Shown here: one piece after another, positions 55,670 to 64,000 of the stretch
Position numbering within the stretch: the stretch's first letter is position 1
Layout of the letters: every line of letters begins with the position of its first letter
NCBI GenBank assembly: GCA_030549495.1
Contig: JAUIRK010000903.1
Coordinates: forward strand, 1,798,001 to 1,862,000
Direction: 5' to 3'
DNA from: Nectonema munidae
Taxonomy: Eukaryota; Nematomorpha; Nectonematoida; Nectonematidae
DNA: 64,000 nt
Notes under the pieces: model-generated
Told to the model about the DNA's origin: nothing
Database searches by the model: none
Seen by the model: only the letters and a program-made list of their open reading frames with translations
Position numbers and translations under genes: made by a program

Positions 55670-57095
55670 TTGACCTTATACTAATTTTTGTACCGGCCAA
55701 TGTTCTCATTGAAAAAAAAGGAATTTGGAAGCCAACTTTTCAACTGCCGATCCTCAAAAACTCAGAAACTTTTCGCTTGATTTCTAAGTAAGATAAGAGG
55801 ATCAAACAATCGGTAATGTTCCATTATCCGTGCACAAAACTAACACGTAAAAGAAGAAGTAGACTTTTCGCTTAAATCTGCTTGAATCCACATTTTTGAG
55901 TTTAAATCCACGGGAATCCTTCATTTTATTCATGGTTTTTCGATCCTAAGAGTTATTATTTTAATAATTAAAATTAGTTAGTTAGAAAAAATTAGCAACA
56001 TCTAATTAATTAAAAATCTCCTACTTGCTATAATTAATTGATAAATATAATTGATTAATTAATTATAACTTAATAATTAAATATAATTTACTGTAAAAGA
56101 CAGACGAAATGGTGATTACTTGATGGGGCTGTCTAAACGAAAAGACCCAAACCTTCTTTTACTAAATCTCTCCATATTTAAGTTGTGCACGGAAAGTGCA
56201 AATTTACCCCGAACAACTTTCGTGATGGAAAAACTAAATGGTACGCATTTGTTCTGAGTGAAGATACTTTAATTTTTGAATGCAAATTTGAAAGAAGGTT
56301 ATTTTGTAGTTAGATACTTTCGTATATTTTCAAACTTAACTAACTATTTGACTAACTAGCTTCGCCAAACGAGTGTAAACGCTAGGAACCATCTTCGTAA
56401 CGAATTTGCTCCAAATGCTAAGGATATTGAAATAGAGGAAGGATTACACAACTTACTTGAAATTTTGCTTATGTAGCAATATTACTTATCCATAAATCGA
56501 TGATGCAAGAGAAGTAAAATCAATACCTCTGTATTTTGCCTTCCTTTACCAGCGAAAATAACACCTATGCACCAGAATATCACTTATCTCATTTCTGTGC
56601 ACAAGTTGGAGAAGATCAGCATCTTCTCATCAATAAATTCATTATCTCAATCTGCCATTACTACACTAGCATAATAGAAATCACATCACCACTCTCGACA
56701 TCTACATCGCCTGAGCGAAATCATTGGCTTATAAGCAGCATCACTTTCGTCATCGCCAGTGCTTTTAGAATGTGAGATTTGCATCTATCATTATTTGAAT
56801 GAATCCAGATTATAGTATTTACCTAATCTATTATGAAATTTTAGTATCTTGCTTCCTCAATATGCTGGTGCATTATGAACACTATTTGTTGGCATTTGCT
56901 GCCAATATTGTATTCTTCCTAACATTTGCCTGCTGACATTAGGTATGTTATATATGAGAAAACACTGACACGCTGCGTATGTAAATATTCCAAACCTGAG
57001 CTTTATTTATTCAGAATATCTGCTTTATTTACAATAAAAGGCCTATACTAATTTTGATTATTATTCGTTGCATCAATTGTTATAGAAGCGTTTCA
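55670..57095. other. Spacer between the direct repeats; nothing recognised
   Basis: The plus-strand frame 56536-56775 has no known motif. No reverse transcriptase, integrase or transposase motif was found between the 260-bp repeats. Confidence 0.45.
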
Positions 57096-57098
57096 CAT

Positions 57099-57361
57099 AT
57101 ATGTTTTATATGGGAGGAAAAATTTTAAAGTGTGATGTGATGGGAAATTTTGTTACTTTTTAGCTTTTAAATAAAAAAAAATATGGAGGAGTTAAAAAGA
57201 TTACATAAAATGAAAGGAAAAATAGTAAACAGAAAAAAAGTATTGAAAAATAAAGTTAAAAAATCAGTAGGTCGAAAATCTTCAGACAAAATCAAATTAA
57301 CACCAAAAAGCTAAAATATCCAAAGGTCAAAATGTAGAAGAGGCAAATTAATCTCTCAAAA
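57099..57361. repeat. 260-bp direct repeat, copy 2
   Basis: The partner of 55406-55668, starting 1,693 bp further on. It ends directly beside the MULE transposase remnant. The near identity shows a recent duplication, or ends of a short element of about 1.95 kb. Confidence 0.92.
57183..57314 (+). CDS. 43-residue lysine-rich small ORF in direct repeat copy 2
   Basis: Encodes the same lysine-rich peptide as 55489-55620, starting ATGGAGGAG and ending AAAAGCTAA. See that entry; expression is unproven. Confidence 0.3.
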   Translation: MEELKRLHKMKGKIVNRKKVLKNKVKKSVGRKSSDKIKLTPKS

Positions 57362-57368
57362 TAAATAT

Positions 57369-57992
57369 CTAAAAGACCTTGCGTATCCTTGCATTTTTAA
57401 TAAATCTTAAAAGACCTTGCGTATCTTGCAGAATCGTTGCCGAAACCGTTGCAACATCTTTTTTAAGGCCCGTAATAGCTACGAAGATTGATGGATGGCT
57501 ATGTTTGAGCATTTGTTTATAGCTAGTGTTCCGTGCTTCGGAAAAATTATTAGTTCTGGATCTGTTTTCCAATGTAATTGAATGAACATTCCATAACTTT
57601 GGTGGAAAAACAGGTCCTGTTAAACGCATACGAATTCCACAAGAGAAAGGTGTCTGAACGCTTCGACATTTTTCAGAGATGTAGGTTTTGGCGAAATAAT
57701 ACAACAATTCTGTCAACGTATCTGGAATGTTTCTTCTCAAATAATTCAGTCCCTCTGAAACTTTATCCAGTGGAAGAAAAGCTAGGCTGTTAATCATACC
57801 CCAGAAAAGCTTTGTGTTTTCGTTAGAACGGTACTGTTGTTGGATCACCAAAGCAAATTTTTAGCAGCATTTATTGTTGCTTGTTCAAAATCACATACCA
57901 GTGTACTTGGATCAGGGTCGATACCCATATTGTCGCATTTTCTAACTATAGCAGTAAAGAACTCTTCGTAAACCTCTACATTTAAAGCTTAT
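57369..57992 (-). pseudogene. MULE (Mutator-like) transposase C-terminal remnant
   Basis: An upstream piece reads GIDPDPSTLVCDFEQATINA (about 57945-57885), holding the CDFExA motif of the MULE DDE domain. After a stop, a 160-codon frame reads FWGMINSLAFLPLDKVSEGL, NYLRRNIPDTLTELLYYFAK, FPPKLWNVHSITLENRSRTN and NFSEARN, then HSHPSIFVAITGLKKD. This matches the FLYWCH-associated MULE transposases of arthropods (LAFLPxxxVxxGLxYLxxxxP ... WNVxxxTxxxxxRTNNxxEGWN). The N-terminal part is missing and a frame change splits the two pieces, so it is dead. It lies inside long inverted repeats and beside the second 260-bp repeat. Confidence 0.85.
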
Positions 57993-58029
57993 TATCTTCG
58001 ACGTAATGATTTATGCAATAGATAGTGAT

Positions 58030-59165
58030 AGAAGCCTAAAACTCGTAGATTTCTGAAAAAGTTTTAACATCAAAGATGCAATTGACAATGTATCTGAAGC
58101 ATGGAAAGAAGTTACAGAGTCTAACATGAATGGTGTGTGGAGGAAATTATGGCCAGAGTGTGTGAATGACTTTCATGGGTTGCATACAACCCAACCTACT
58201 GTGGATGATATCGTGAACCTTGCGCATCAAGTGGGCTTTGAAGAAGTCAATGAAGAGGATGTTAATGAATTGCTTGATTCACATGCTGAGGAGTTAACAA
58301 ATGGGGATAGCTATAGAATGTGACCGAACTGGTGAGGATAAAGAGGATCAAGATAAAGAACAAATGCTAGAACCTTCTCTTCGAGCAGGATTTGCAGATC
58401 CTGGTTAACGCATTACCCATTTACGACCAATGTTCCTATTTTGGAACATAAGTAATTTTTTCTTCGTCTGCTTTTTTCAATGATTTTGAATATAAATCGT
58501 CTGCTTTTTTTTTTTAGATATCGTCTGCTTTGCTTGGTCTTAAATGGGTTAAGTACCATAGAAATCAGACGATATCCGCAGACGATTTATATTCAAAGTC
58601 ATTGAAAAAAGCAGACGAAGATGAAATTACTTATGTTCCCAAATGGGAGGAACCTTGGGACTTAATGGGTTAACAATGATCCAAATCGAGAGCGTGAACG
58701 TAATCTTGAAAATACCCTTCTCTCATATAAGCAACTTTACAGAGAAAAACAGTTGCGTGCTAAGCAAATGACATTCACTTTCAAGCTTTTCAAGAAACTT
58801 CTTCAAGTGATGACGGACCTGACTCGCATGCAGTTGTTGGTGCGCCATCATCAACCCCTTAGAAACTTCACACCTCTACCAACTATACCATTACCTCAAC
58901 TTTCAAACACTCTAGTTTCATATAATACTCTATTAATTGAAATTATTATTAGTCATATTAATAGTTTATAAGTTCTTCAGGTATTCTATTTTCTTATATT
59001 AAACTTTGGATTTGTAAACGGGTGGAGTTTGTGGAGCTCGTAGGAACGCATCTAAATTCTTATAATGGGCGTCAATGGGAAATCGCGCTTCTATTAACGA
59101 GTTTTCAATTTACAAGCATTTTTCCAGGAACGGACGTCGCTCGTTAATCGAGGTCATGGTGTATA
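58030..59165 (+). pseudogene. Tigger/pogo element 3' part (transposase C terminus to element end)
   Basis: The frame 58126-58323 reads MNGVWRKLWPECVNDFHGLH, DDIVNLAHQVGFEEV, NEEDVNELLDSHAEELTN, the C-terminal region of Tigger transposases after the DDE domain. Another frame continues LLFEQDLQILVNN, which a MITE splits at 58405-58673, and resumes NDPNRERERNLENTLLSYKQ then LYREKQLRAKQMTF. The 3' non-coding end is also recognisable (GGGCGTCAATGGGAAATCGC, then TCGTTAATCGAGGTCATGGT, near 59066-59160), as in Tigger terminal regions. Frame changes show a dead copy. It lies inside the MULE-like element. Confidence 0.85.
58405..58673. mobile_element. Palindromic MITE with TTAA duplication, inserted in the Tigger remnant
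   Basis: TTAA at 58405-58408 and 58670-58673. The arms, each about 110 bp, contain ACATAAGTAATTT, TTCGTCTGCTTTTTTCAATG and TTGAATATAAATCGTCTGC, and their reverse complements. Removing the insert and one TTAA rejoins the Tigger frame (LVN|NDPN), proving the insertion point. Confidence 0.88.
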
Positions 59166-59884
59166 TCCCCTCAAATTTTGTGAATTTTCTTAAAATTGTT
59201 ATGTGCATCTTTTGGTACCATTTCCATGGTAATTAAATGACCCTTTTGTCAAAAACTGTCAATAAAAATCAAAATAACAAAATGTTTAAATGATCTGTTG
59301 TTAACCTTATATAACTTAGGGTCTATACTTCATTGAAAAATAAATATTATATAAAGTTTTGAACGCATAACACTTTATATATTGGATTTTTTGAATAATC
59401 ATCGTCAATCTTTATAAAATGTCAATCAAGATTTAATGGAATTATATCTAATAAAACATTCTTTCAAATTGTATATAAAATGTGTGTTTTTATACTAAAT
59501 CAGCAATCTTGGTTTGATTTCTGGGTTCAGTTTTTGCATTTAGGATTCGAAAATACCCATAAGTATCAATCAAATTTGAACTTAACTTCTAAAAATTGTC
59601 TCCAAAAATATTGATTCAAATTTTACATGAAATATGTTTTTATACCAAATCGATCATTCTAGTTTTGTTTCTGGAATCAGTTTTTTTATTTTGAGGTTTT
59701 AAATATCTCAGAATGAATCACAATTGCGGTTTATATCTCAAAGCTATCTCTAAAAATATTCTCTCTAATGTCCATTAGACTAATTTTCAAAAGGACATAA
59801 TTTCGAATATGTGAGTTAAGTTCTAGTAAGATTTTATATAGTATTATCAAAGTATTGATATTCTAAAAGGGTGTCCAAAATTTT

Positions 59885-60500
59885 ATTTTAATTTTTTGAA
59901 TGGAAGTAGGATTTTCAAACTTCAACAATTTTGTAAAAAAATTTAATAGTTGGATATTGAAGCAAAATAGTACTGAAGAAGATTGTTTGCGAAAATTAAG
60001 ATAAAAATTTTAAATGGATTTTGTTGAAAAAATAACTTTTAAGTGTTTGAAGGTACTGCATGTCAGTCACTTTTCAAACTCAATTAATGCCCCCAGATTC
60101 GAATGCACAAAGGGGCATAGATGTAGGGCTCAAATCTTCACACGCACAACGACTACTGGAGACGACACTTTGTTGATTAAAAAATTTATATATATAGAGT
60201 AAAATCGGAACTCGCTTATAAAGAACACTTCAATAGAATGCATCTTTTGTTTATCCATTATCCCGTAGACAAAAATTATACACACTTTACATCTTTTATT
60301 ACGAATTCGTTTAAAAAGAAACCTCGCTTATAATTTTGCATATTTTTTTTATTCTGCACAATAGAAAATAAACTTATACGAAAAATTATTCTTAAAATTT
60401 TTTTCAAAAAACTAATTACGCCTAGAAAAAGATAATTCATTGTTATCTTTTTTTTGTATATTCTTTGGTTTTAAGAAAAAAATAACAAGTGCAATGAAAT
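59885..60500. other. No supported gene
   Basis: AT-rich. AATCGGAACTCGCTTATAAA and AACCTCGCTTATAA (60205-60332) may be terminal words of a decayed element. The 62-codon frame at 60014-60202 has no motif. Confidence 0.4.
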
Positions 60501-60504
60501 AATA

Positions 60505-60590
60505 GTCACTACATCATACCACATTGCACCAAAAAAACAAAGAGATAATAAACTCTTGCTGCAAGGTGGTATGATGTAACTATAGATATT
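60505..60590. repeat. Short inverted repeat (ACATCATACCAC / GTGGTATGATGT)
   Basis: ACTACATCATACCACATTGC near 60509 pairs with TGCAAGGTGGTATGATGTAA near 60561 with a spacer of about 30 bp. It may be a MITE end pair or an internal hairpin. Confidence 0.6.
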
Positions 60591-60797
60591 TTATGCCACT
60601 TACCTGTTCACTCTTTATTTGTCTTTCTTTTTTCAATTATCGCTACACTTCATCATCTACATTGGTGTAAAAAGAGCCTTATTCTACAGCAAATTATATG
60701 ATGATAATGTAAAAAAGTTCAATGTAAAGGTAGCTCATAATAGACCACAAGGAAAAGTATTTCAACTGCTGAGCATCTTGTTTTGCTTTTTATTTCC

Positions 60798-61972
60798 ATG
60801 TCGTCAAAACGTAAAAATTTCAACATCGAAACAAAATATAGCGCTATTACTCTTGTTGAGAGAAATGAAAAATCAAAGTAGTGGCGTAGCCAGAGGGGGG
60901 AGGGCAAGGGGGACAGTGCCCCCCCCCCCCCAAATACCTTTTCTGCCCCCCCCCCCCCCCTCCAAATAATTTTATTTCCAATATGCTTGCCCCCCTAAAT
61001 TCCTTGCATGCCCCCCAACTTCCATTTTTTGGCTACGCCACTGGTTAGTCTTAATACATTATCAACGTGGATAAAGTTTTCGGACAAAATCAAAGAGTCT
61101 TTTGGGAAAAATGAAATAAAGCGAAAAAGAGTGAGAAAATGTGTTTATCCGGATGTTGAAAAAGCTCTTTTCCTCTGGTTTCAAAATGCCAGATCTCATA
61201 ATATTCCTGTGCCAGGACCTGTACTTGTAGCTAAAGCGCAAAGTTTGCTTTTGATTTAAAACACTTAGATTTTAAATGTAGTGAAGGTTGGCTTCACAAG
61301 TTTAAGAAAAGCCACGGCATTACTTTTCGAACAATTTGTGGTGAAGCAAAAGATGCTCCTGTAGAACAAATGAGTGAATGGCTTGAAAAATTTTTACCTT
61401 CAATTTTAAACAAGATGCTCCTGAAGACATTTTTAATGTTGATGAAACAGGCTTGTTTTTTAAATTACTACCATCTTCATCATTTATGCTTAAAGGAGAA
61501 AGTTGCCAAGGAGGAAATTATGAAAAGAAAGACTTACAATACTTGTTGGTGCTAATATGACAGGTGAGGATAAGCTTCCACTACTGGTAATTGGCAAGTC
61601 CCTGAAACCTCGTTGTTTTAAAGAAATCAAAACATTACCATTAGAGTACAAAGCTAATAAAAAAGCTTGGATGGATGCCAAAATTTTTATTTCTTGGTTG
61701 GAAAAATCAAACAATCGATTTCGACATCAAAAAAGAAAGGTTCTTCTGGTTTTAGACAATGTTGCTTCTCATCCAAAAGTAAATCTAAGTTTTTTCCCGC
61801 AAATACAACATCACGTACACAACCTATAGATCAGGGTGTTATTAAAAATTTAAAGTTCCATTATAGAGTTATGCTTGTCGAAAAACTTATTAATGCAACA
61901 GATAATAATTCAGTTTATTCACTTAACGTTCTCGAATCTTTGAACATGATTCGTCATGTTTGGTCTATGGCA
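60798..61972 (+). pseudogene. Tigger/pogo transposase, nearly full coding region, interrupted
   Basis: ATG at 60798 starts MSSKRKNFNIETKYSAITLV-ERNEKSK, the CENP-B N-terminal helix-turn-helix. A MITE (60880-61042) interrupts, then SLNTLSTWIKFSDKIKESFG and KRVRKCVYPDVEKALFLWFQ, NIPVPGPVLVAKAQ (second helix-turn-helix) follow. After a frame change near 61243 come EGWLHKFKKSHGITFRTICG, and IFNVDETGLFFKLLPS (first catalytic Asp), KVLLVLDNVASHP (second Asp) and TQPIDQGVIKNLKFHYR (third Asp): the DDD set of pogo enzymes that cut and paste at TA sites is intact. At least three frame changes plus the insert make it a pseudogene. It ends at 61972, where another element begins. Confidence 0.9.
60880..61042. 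mobile_element. hAT-like MITE with GGCGTAGCC ends and poly-C core
   Basis: The ends AGTGGCGTAGCCA (60880-60892) and its exact reverse complement (61030-61042) enclose C-runs (60919-60932, 60945-60960) and CCCCCCTAAATTCC. It splits the Tigger helix-turn-helix frame. It shares its end type with 50227-50645. Confidence 0.8.
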
Positions 61973-64000
61973 GGGGTGGGGAACCTGCGGGCTTGCGGGC
62001 CATCAAGTGCGGCCTTTGATATAAATATTATTTTTTATAAAAACTTTGAATAGTTTTTAAGTCTGAAATAATTCACGATGTAACAAAAATTTGTTTCATT
62101 CAATTTTTTATGTCTTTTATATAATTCAATGATGGTAGGTTCATTGCTATATTAATTATTTAATTTCATCTTCAATATTTTTTACATGATTCTGTAGTTT
62201 GTGTTTTGCAGCTTTTTAGATAATAATTGGAGTTTTTTAAACTATTAAAAGTTTTTTTTACTTGCGCATTTCATAGTTTTGTTTATTTGAAACATTTAAG
62301 ATTGAAAAATGTCCAAAAGAACATGTAAAATAGATCCCGATCATTTTTGCTATGTCTGTGGCGAGTATATTAATTCTAAACAAGTCAAATTCAACATATC
62401 CTCAAACACAAGATACTTTGTTGCATATAAAAAATATTTCGGCATTTCCATTGGTGACCAGCACAAATCTTGGGCACTACATGTGATTGCGAATCTTGCA
62501 AGCCACTTTTAGAAGGCTGGTTAAGAGGAATGAGAAAGTGTATGCCGTTTGCTGTTCCAAGAGTATGGAGGGAACCTACCAATCATTTCAATGATTGCTA
62601 TTTTTGTATGGTGGATCTTAATTTGTATAAAAAGCCCACAGACAAGAAAAAACTGGTTTATCCGAACATTCCTTCTTCTTTAGCTCCTGTTTTTATAGAG
62701 CTACCAATTCCATCTTTACCACAAACTTCTGAAACTGATGAAGAGGATGATGATGATGTCAATAGTGAAGAGCCTTGGATACCAACACAATTAAAATTCA
62801 TTGAAAGTCAGCATCACTTTCCTAACCAGGATGAACAAGGTGACTTAGTGAAGGATTTGAATTTGACTAAATCATTTTCAGAGCTTTTAGCTTCCCGACT
62901 GAAGGAATGGAATTTGTTATTTCCAGGAGTGAAAATTTCAAAGTTTAGGCATAGACACAAAGACTTTTCACATTTTTATTCTATGTCTAATACTCTGTGT
63001 TTTTGTTCACATATTTCAGGTTTGTTTGAAGGAATTGGAGTATCTCATCTTTCCAACCAATGGCGTTTATTTATTGATTCGTCCTTAAAAAGTTTGAAAG
63101 CAGTTTTGCTTCATAACGGTAACAAATATCCCTCAATACCTATCGGTCATTCCTCACAACTTAAAGAAAATTAAGAAAATTTTACTTGAATTGATAAAAT
63201 ATGAAAAGTCTAATTGGGATATTTGCGGAGATTTCAAAATAATTGGTTTGCTTTTGGGAATGCAGGGTGGATATACAAAGTATCCTTGCTTCCTTTGTTT
63301 ATGGAACAGTAGGGACAAAGAAAAACATTACACAGAAAATGTCTGGCCAAAAAGAACATATTTCAAAATTGGATGTCATAACGTCAAGTTTACTCCACTG
63401 GTACAGAAAGAAAAAGTCCTTTTACCACCACTCCATATCAAACTTGGCCTGGCTAAACAATTCATCACGGCTTTGTCTTCTGACAGTCAGGTGATATGTG
63501 AGTTGAGACGAATGTTTCCAAAAGTTTCCGAAGCAAAGTTAAACGCTGGTATATTTAATGGTCCTCAAATTAAAAAAATGTTCAATTCGAAATTTTTTGA
63601 AAGTCAGATGACGAAAAATGAGAAAAAGCATGGATGGCATTCAGAAATATTGTTGACGCGTTCTTAGGGAAAAATAAGGAAACTTCAAAGAATTGATTTC
63701 GGAACTGATTAAAAGTTACAAAGAGTTGAATTGTAGAATGCCAATTAAAATGCATTATTTGCATTCTCATTTGGATTTTTCAAACCAAATCTTGGAGATG
63801 TATCGGAAGAGCATGGAGAGCGGTTTCACCAAGATATTAAAGAGATGGAAAAGCGGTATCAAGGAAGATGGGATGAAAGTATGATCGTTTGGAATTTAAC
63901 TCGGCAAAGTTCAGATGAAAACAAGCAAAAGAGACGAACTAATACACGATTTTGATTTTTTTTTGTATTTTTCTAAAAAATAAACATTTGAAAAAATAAA
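61973..64000 (+). mobile_element. Unclassified transposase-like element, copy 3 (left end in the Tigger; right end outside the window)
   Basis: Begins CAGGGGTGGGGAACCTGCGG then GCTTGCGGGCC exactly where the Tigger reading frame stops. That end resembles hAT termini (CAGGGGTxGGxAACCTxxGGCC). About 330 bp of AT-rich leader, with a possible 3' splice site TTTGTGTTTTGCAG near 62208, precedes the first ATG at 62309. The coding series continues to about 63955. The right end and target duplication lie beyond 64000. Confidence 0.55.
62309..63955 (+). pseudogene. Transposase-like protein of an unclassified family (best copy, a few frame changes)
   Basis: Blocks in order: an N-terminal Cys pair FCYVCGEYI (62347); DQHKSW (62457); CDCESCKPLLEGWLRGMRKC then PFAVPRVWREPTNHFNDCYF-C (62476-62610, two or three CxxC pairs, probably zinc-binding); an acidic linker; LTKSFSELLASRLKEWNLL (62860-62920); WRLFIDSSLKSLKAVLLHNG (63062-63121, an RNase-H-like strand pair with Asp); WDICGDFKIIGLLLGMQGG then YTKYPCFLCLWNSRDKEKHY (63218-63330, second Asp and CxxC); ILPPLHIKLGL-type VLLPPLHIKLGLAKQF (63418); HYLHSHLDF and, in the next frame, GERFHQDIKEMEKRY (63753-63860, with Glu). 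I recall many related uncharacterised animal proteins with these motifs. A DDE-like catalytic role is inference. Frame changes near 62500, 63172, 63665 and 63785 break it. Confidence 0.65.

Larger units (their letters stand above)
54880..59800. mobile_element. MULE-like element with long inverted ends and nested insertions
   Basis: The left region (54880-55400) and right region (59225-59790) are diverged inverted repeats. Shared words on the same reading: TATTCGATTTGGTATAAAAA / GATCGATTTGGTATAAAAA, AAACCGCAA, TTTTGGAGA(T/C)A, TATAAGGTTAAC and GACAGTTTTTGACA ... AAGGGTCATT. Each arm contains a subrepeat of about 150-165 bp more than once. Long inverted ends with a MULE transposase remnant between them (57369-57990) fit a Mutator-like element; that the two belong together is inference. 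No 9-bp duplication was identified because the outer limits are eroded. Confidence 0.6.

Noticed and set aside
55406-57361. LTRs of a retroelement
   Set aside because: The repeats have the right spacing for a very small element, but no TG...CA ends, primer-binding site or internal retroelement motif could be seen, so LTR status is not claimed.

Overview
The window looks like AT-rich nuclear DNA from an invertebrate animal. It has one host gene with many exons and long introns, and most of the rest is decayed transposons, SINEs, MITEs and simple repeats. There are no operons, ribosome binding sites, rRNA genes or CRISPR arrays. The exon style, the mix of Tigger/pogo, hAT, MULE and TTAA-flanked MITEs, and the strong AT bias suggest an arthropod, possibly a crustacean such as a copepod. 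That taxonomic guess is inference; no single sequence proves it.

Host gene. A sodium-coupled amino-acid transporter of the SLC38 family, closest in motif to SLC38A11, lies on the minus strand from 39124 (start ATG) down to 8751 (stop). I placed eleven exons by conserved peptide and matching splice phase, and one further short exon tentatively (25858-25898). One exon, which should encode about 40-50 residues between the exons at 25583 and 15359, was not found. Introns run from about 60 bp to about 10 kb and hold SINEs, a LINE 3' piece, Tigger and hAT scraps, and one copy of an unclassified transposase-like family.

Layout. 1-2.3 kb: nothing coding. 2.3-3.65 kb: 5' part of a Jockey/I-group LINE. 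4.3-7.8 kb: hAT scrap, then a broken retroelement fossil with a hAT-like MITE inserted in it. 8.75-39.1 kb: the SLC38 gene and its intronic repeats. 40.1-41.7 kb: a perfect palindrome and a 1.25 kb hAT element with both ends. 42.3-52.8 kb: three clear 21-bp heptad-coding repeat arrays and one weaker stretch, a Tc1-like scrap, a SINE, a fold-back element and a second copy of the unclassified family. 53.1-53.8 kb: G/C tracts and a four-unit satellite. 54.9-59.8 kb: a MULE-like element with long inverted ends, containing a MULE transposase remnant, two near-identical 260-bp direct repeats and a Tigger remnant that itself holds a TTAA-flanked MITE. 60.8-64 kb: a Tigger transposase pseudogene interrupted by a MITE and, at 61973, by a third copy of the unclassified family that runs off the window.

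The most unusual item is the unclassified family (copies at 31.4-33.0, 51.5-52.8 and 62.0-64.0 kb). Its proteins share Cys/His clusters and an RNase-H-like pattern of acidic residues. I recognise the protein family as widespread in animals from memory, but cannot give it a superfamily name. The copy at 62 kb shows where its left end may lie.
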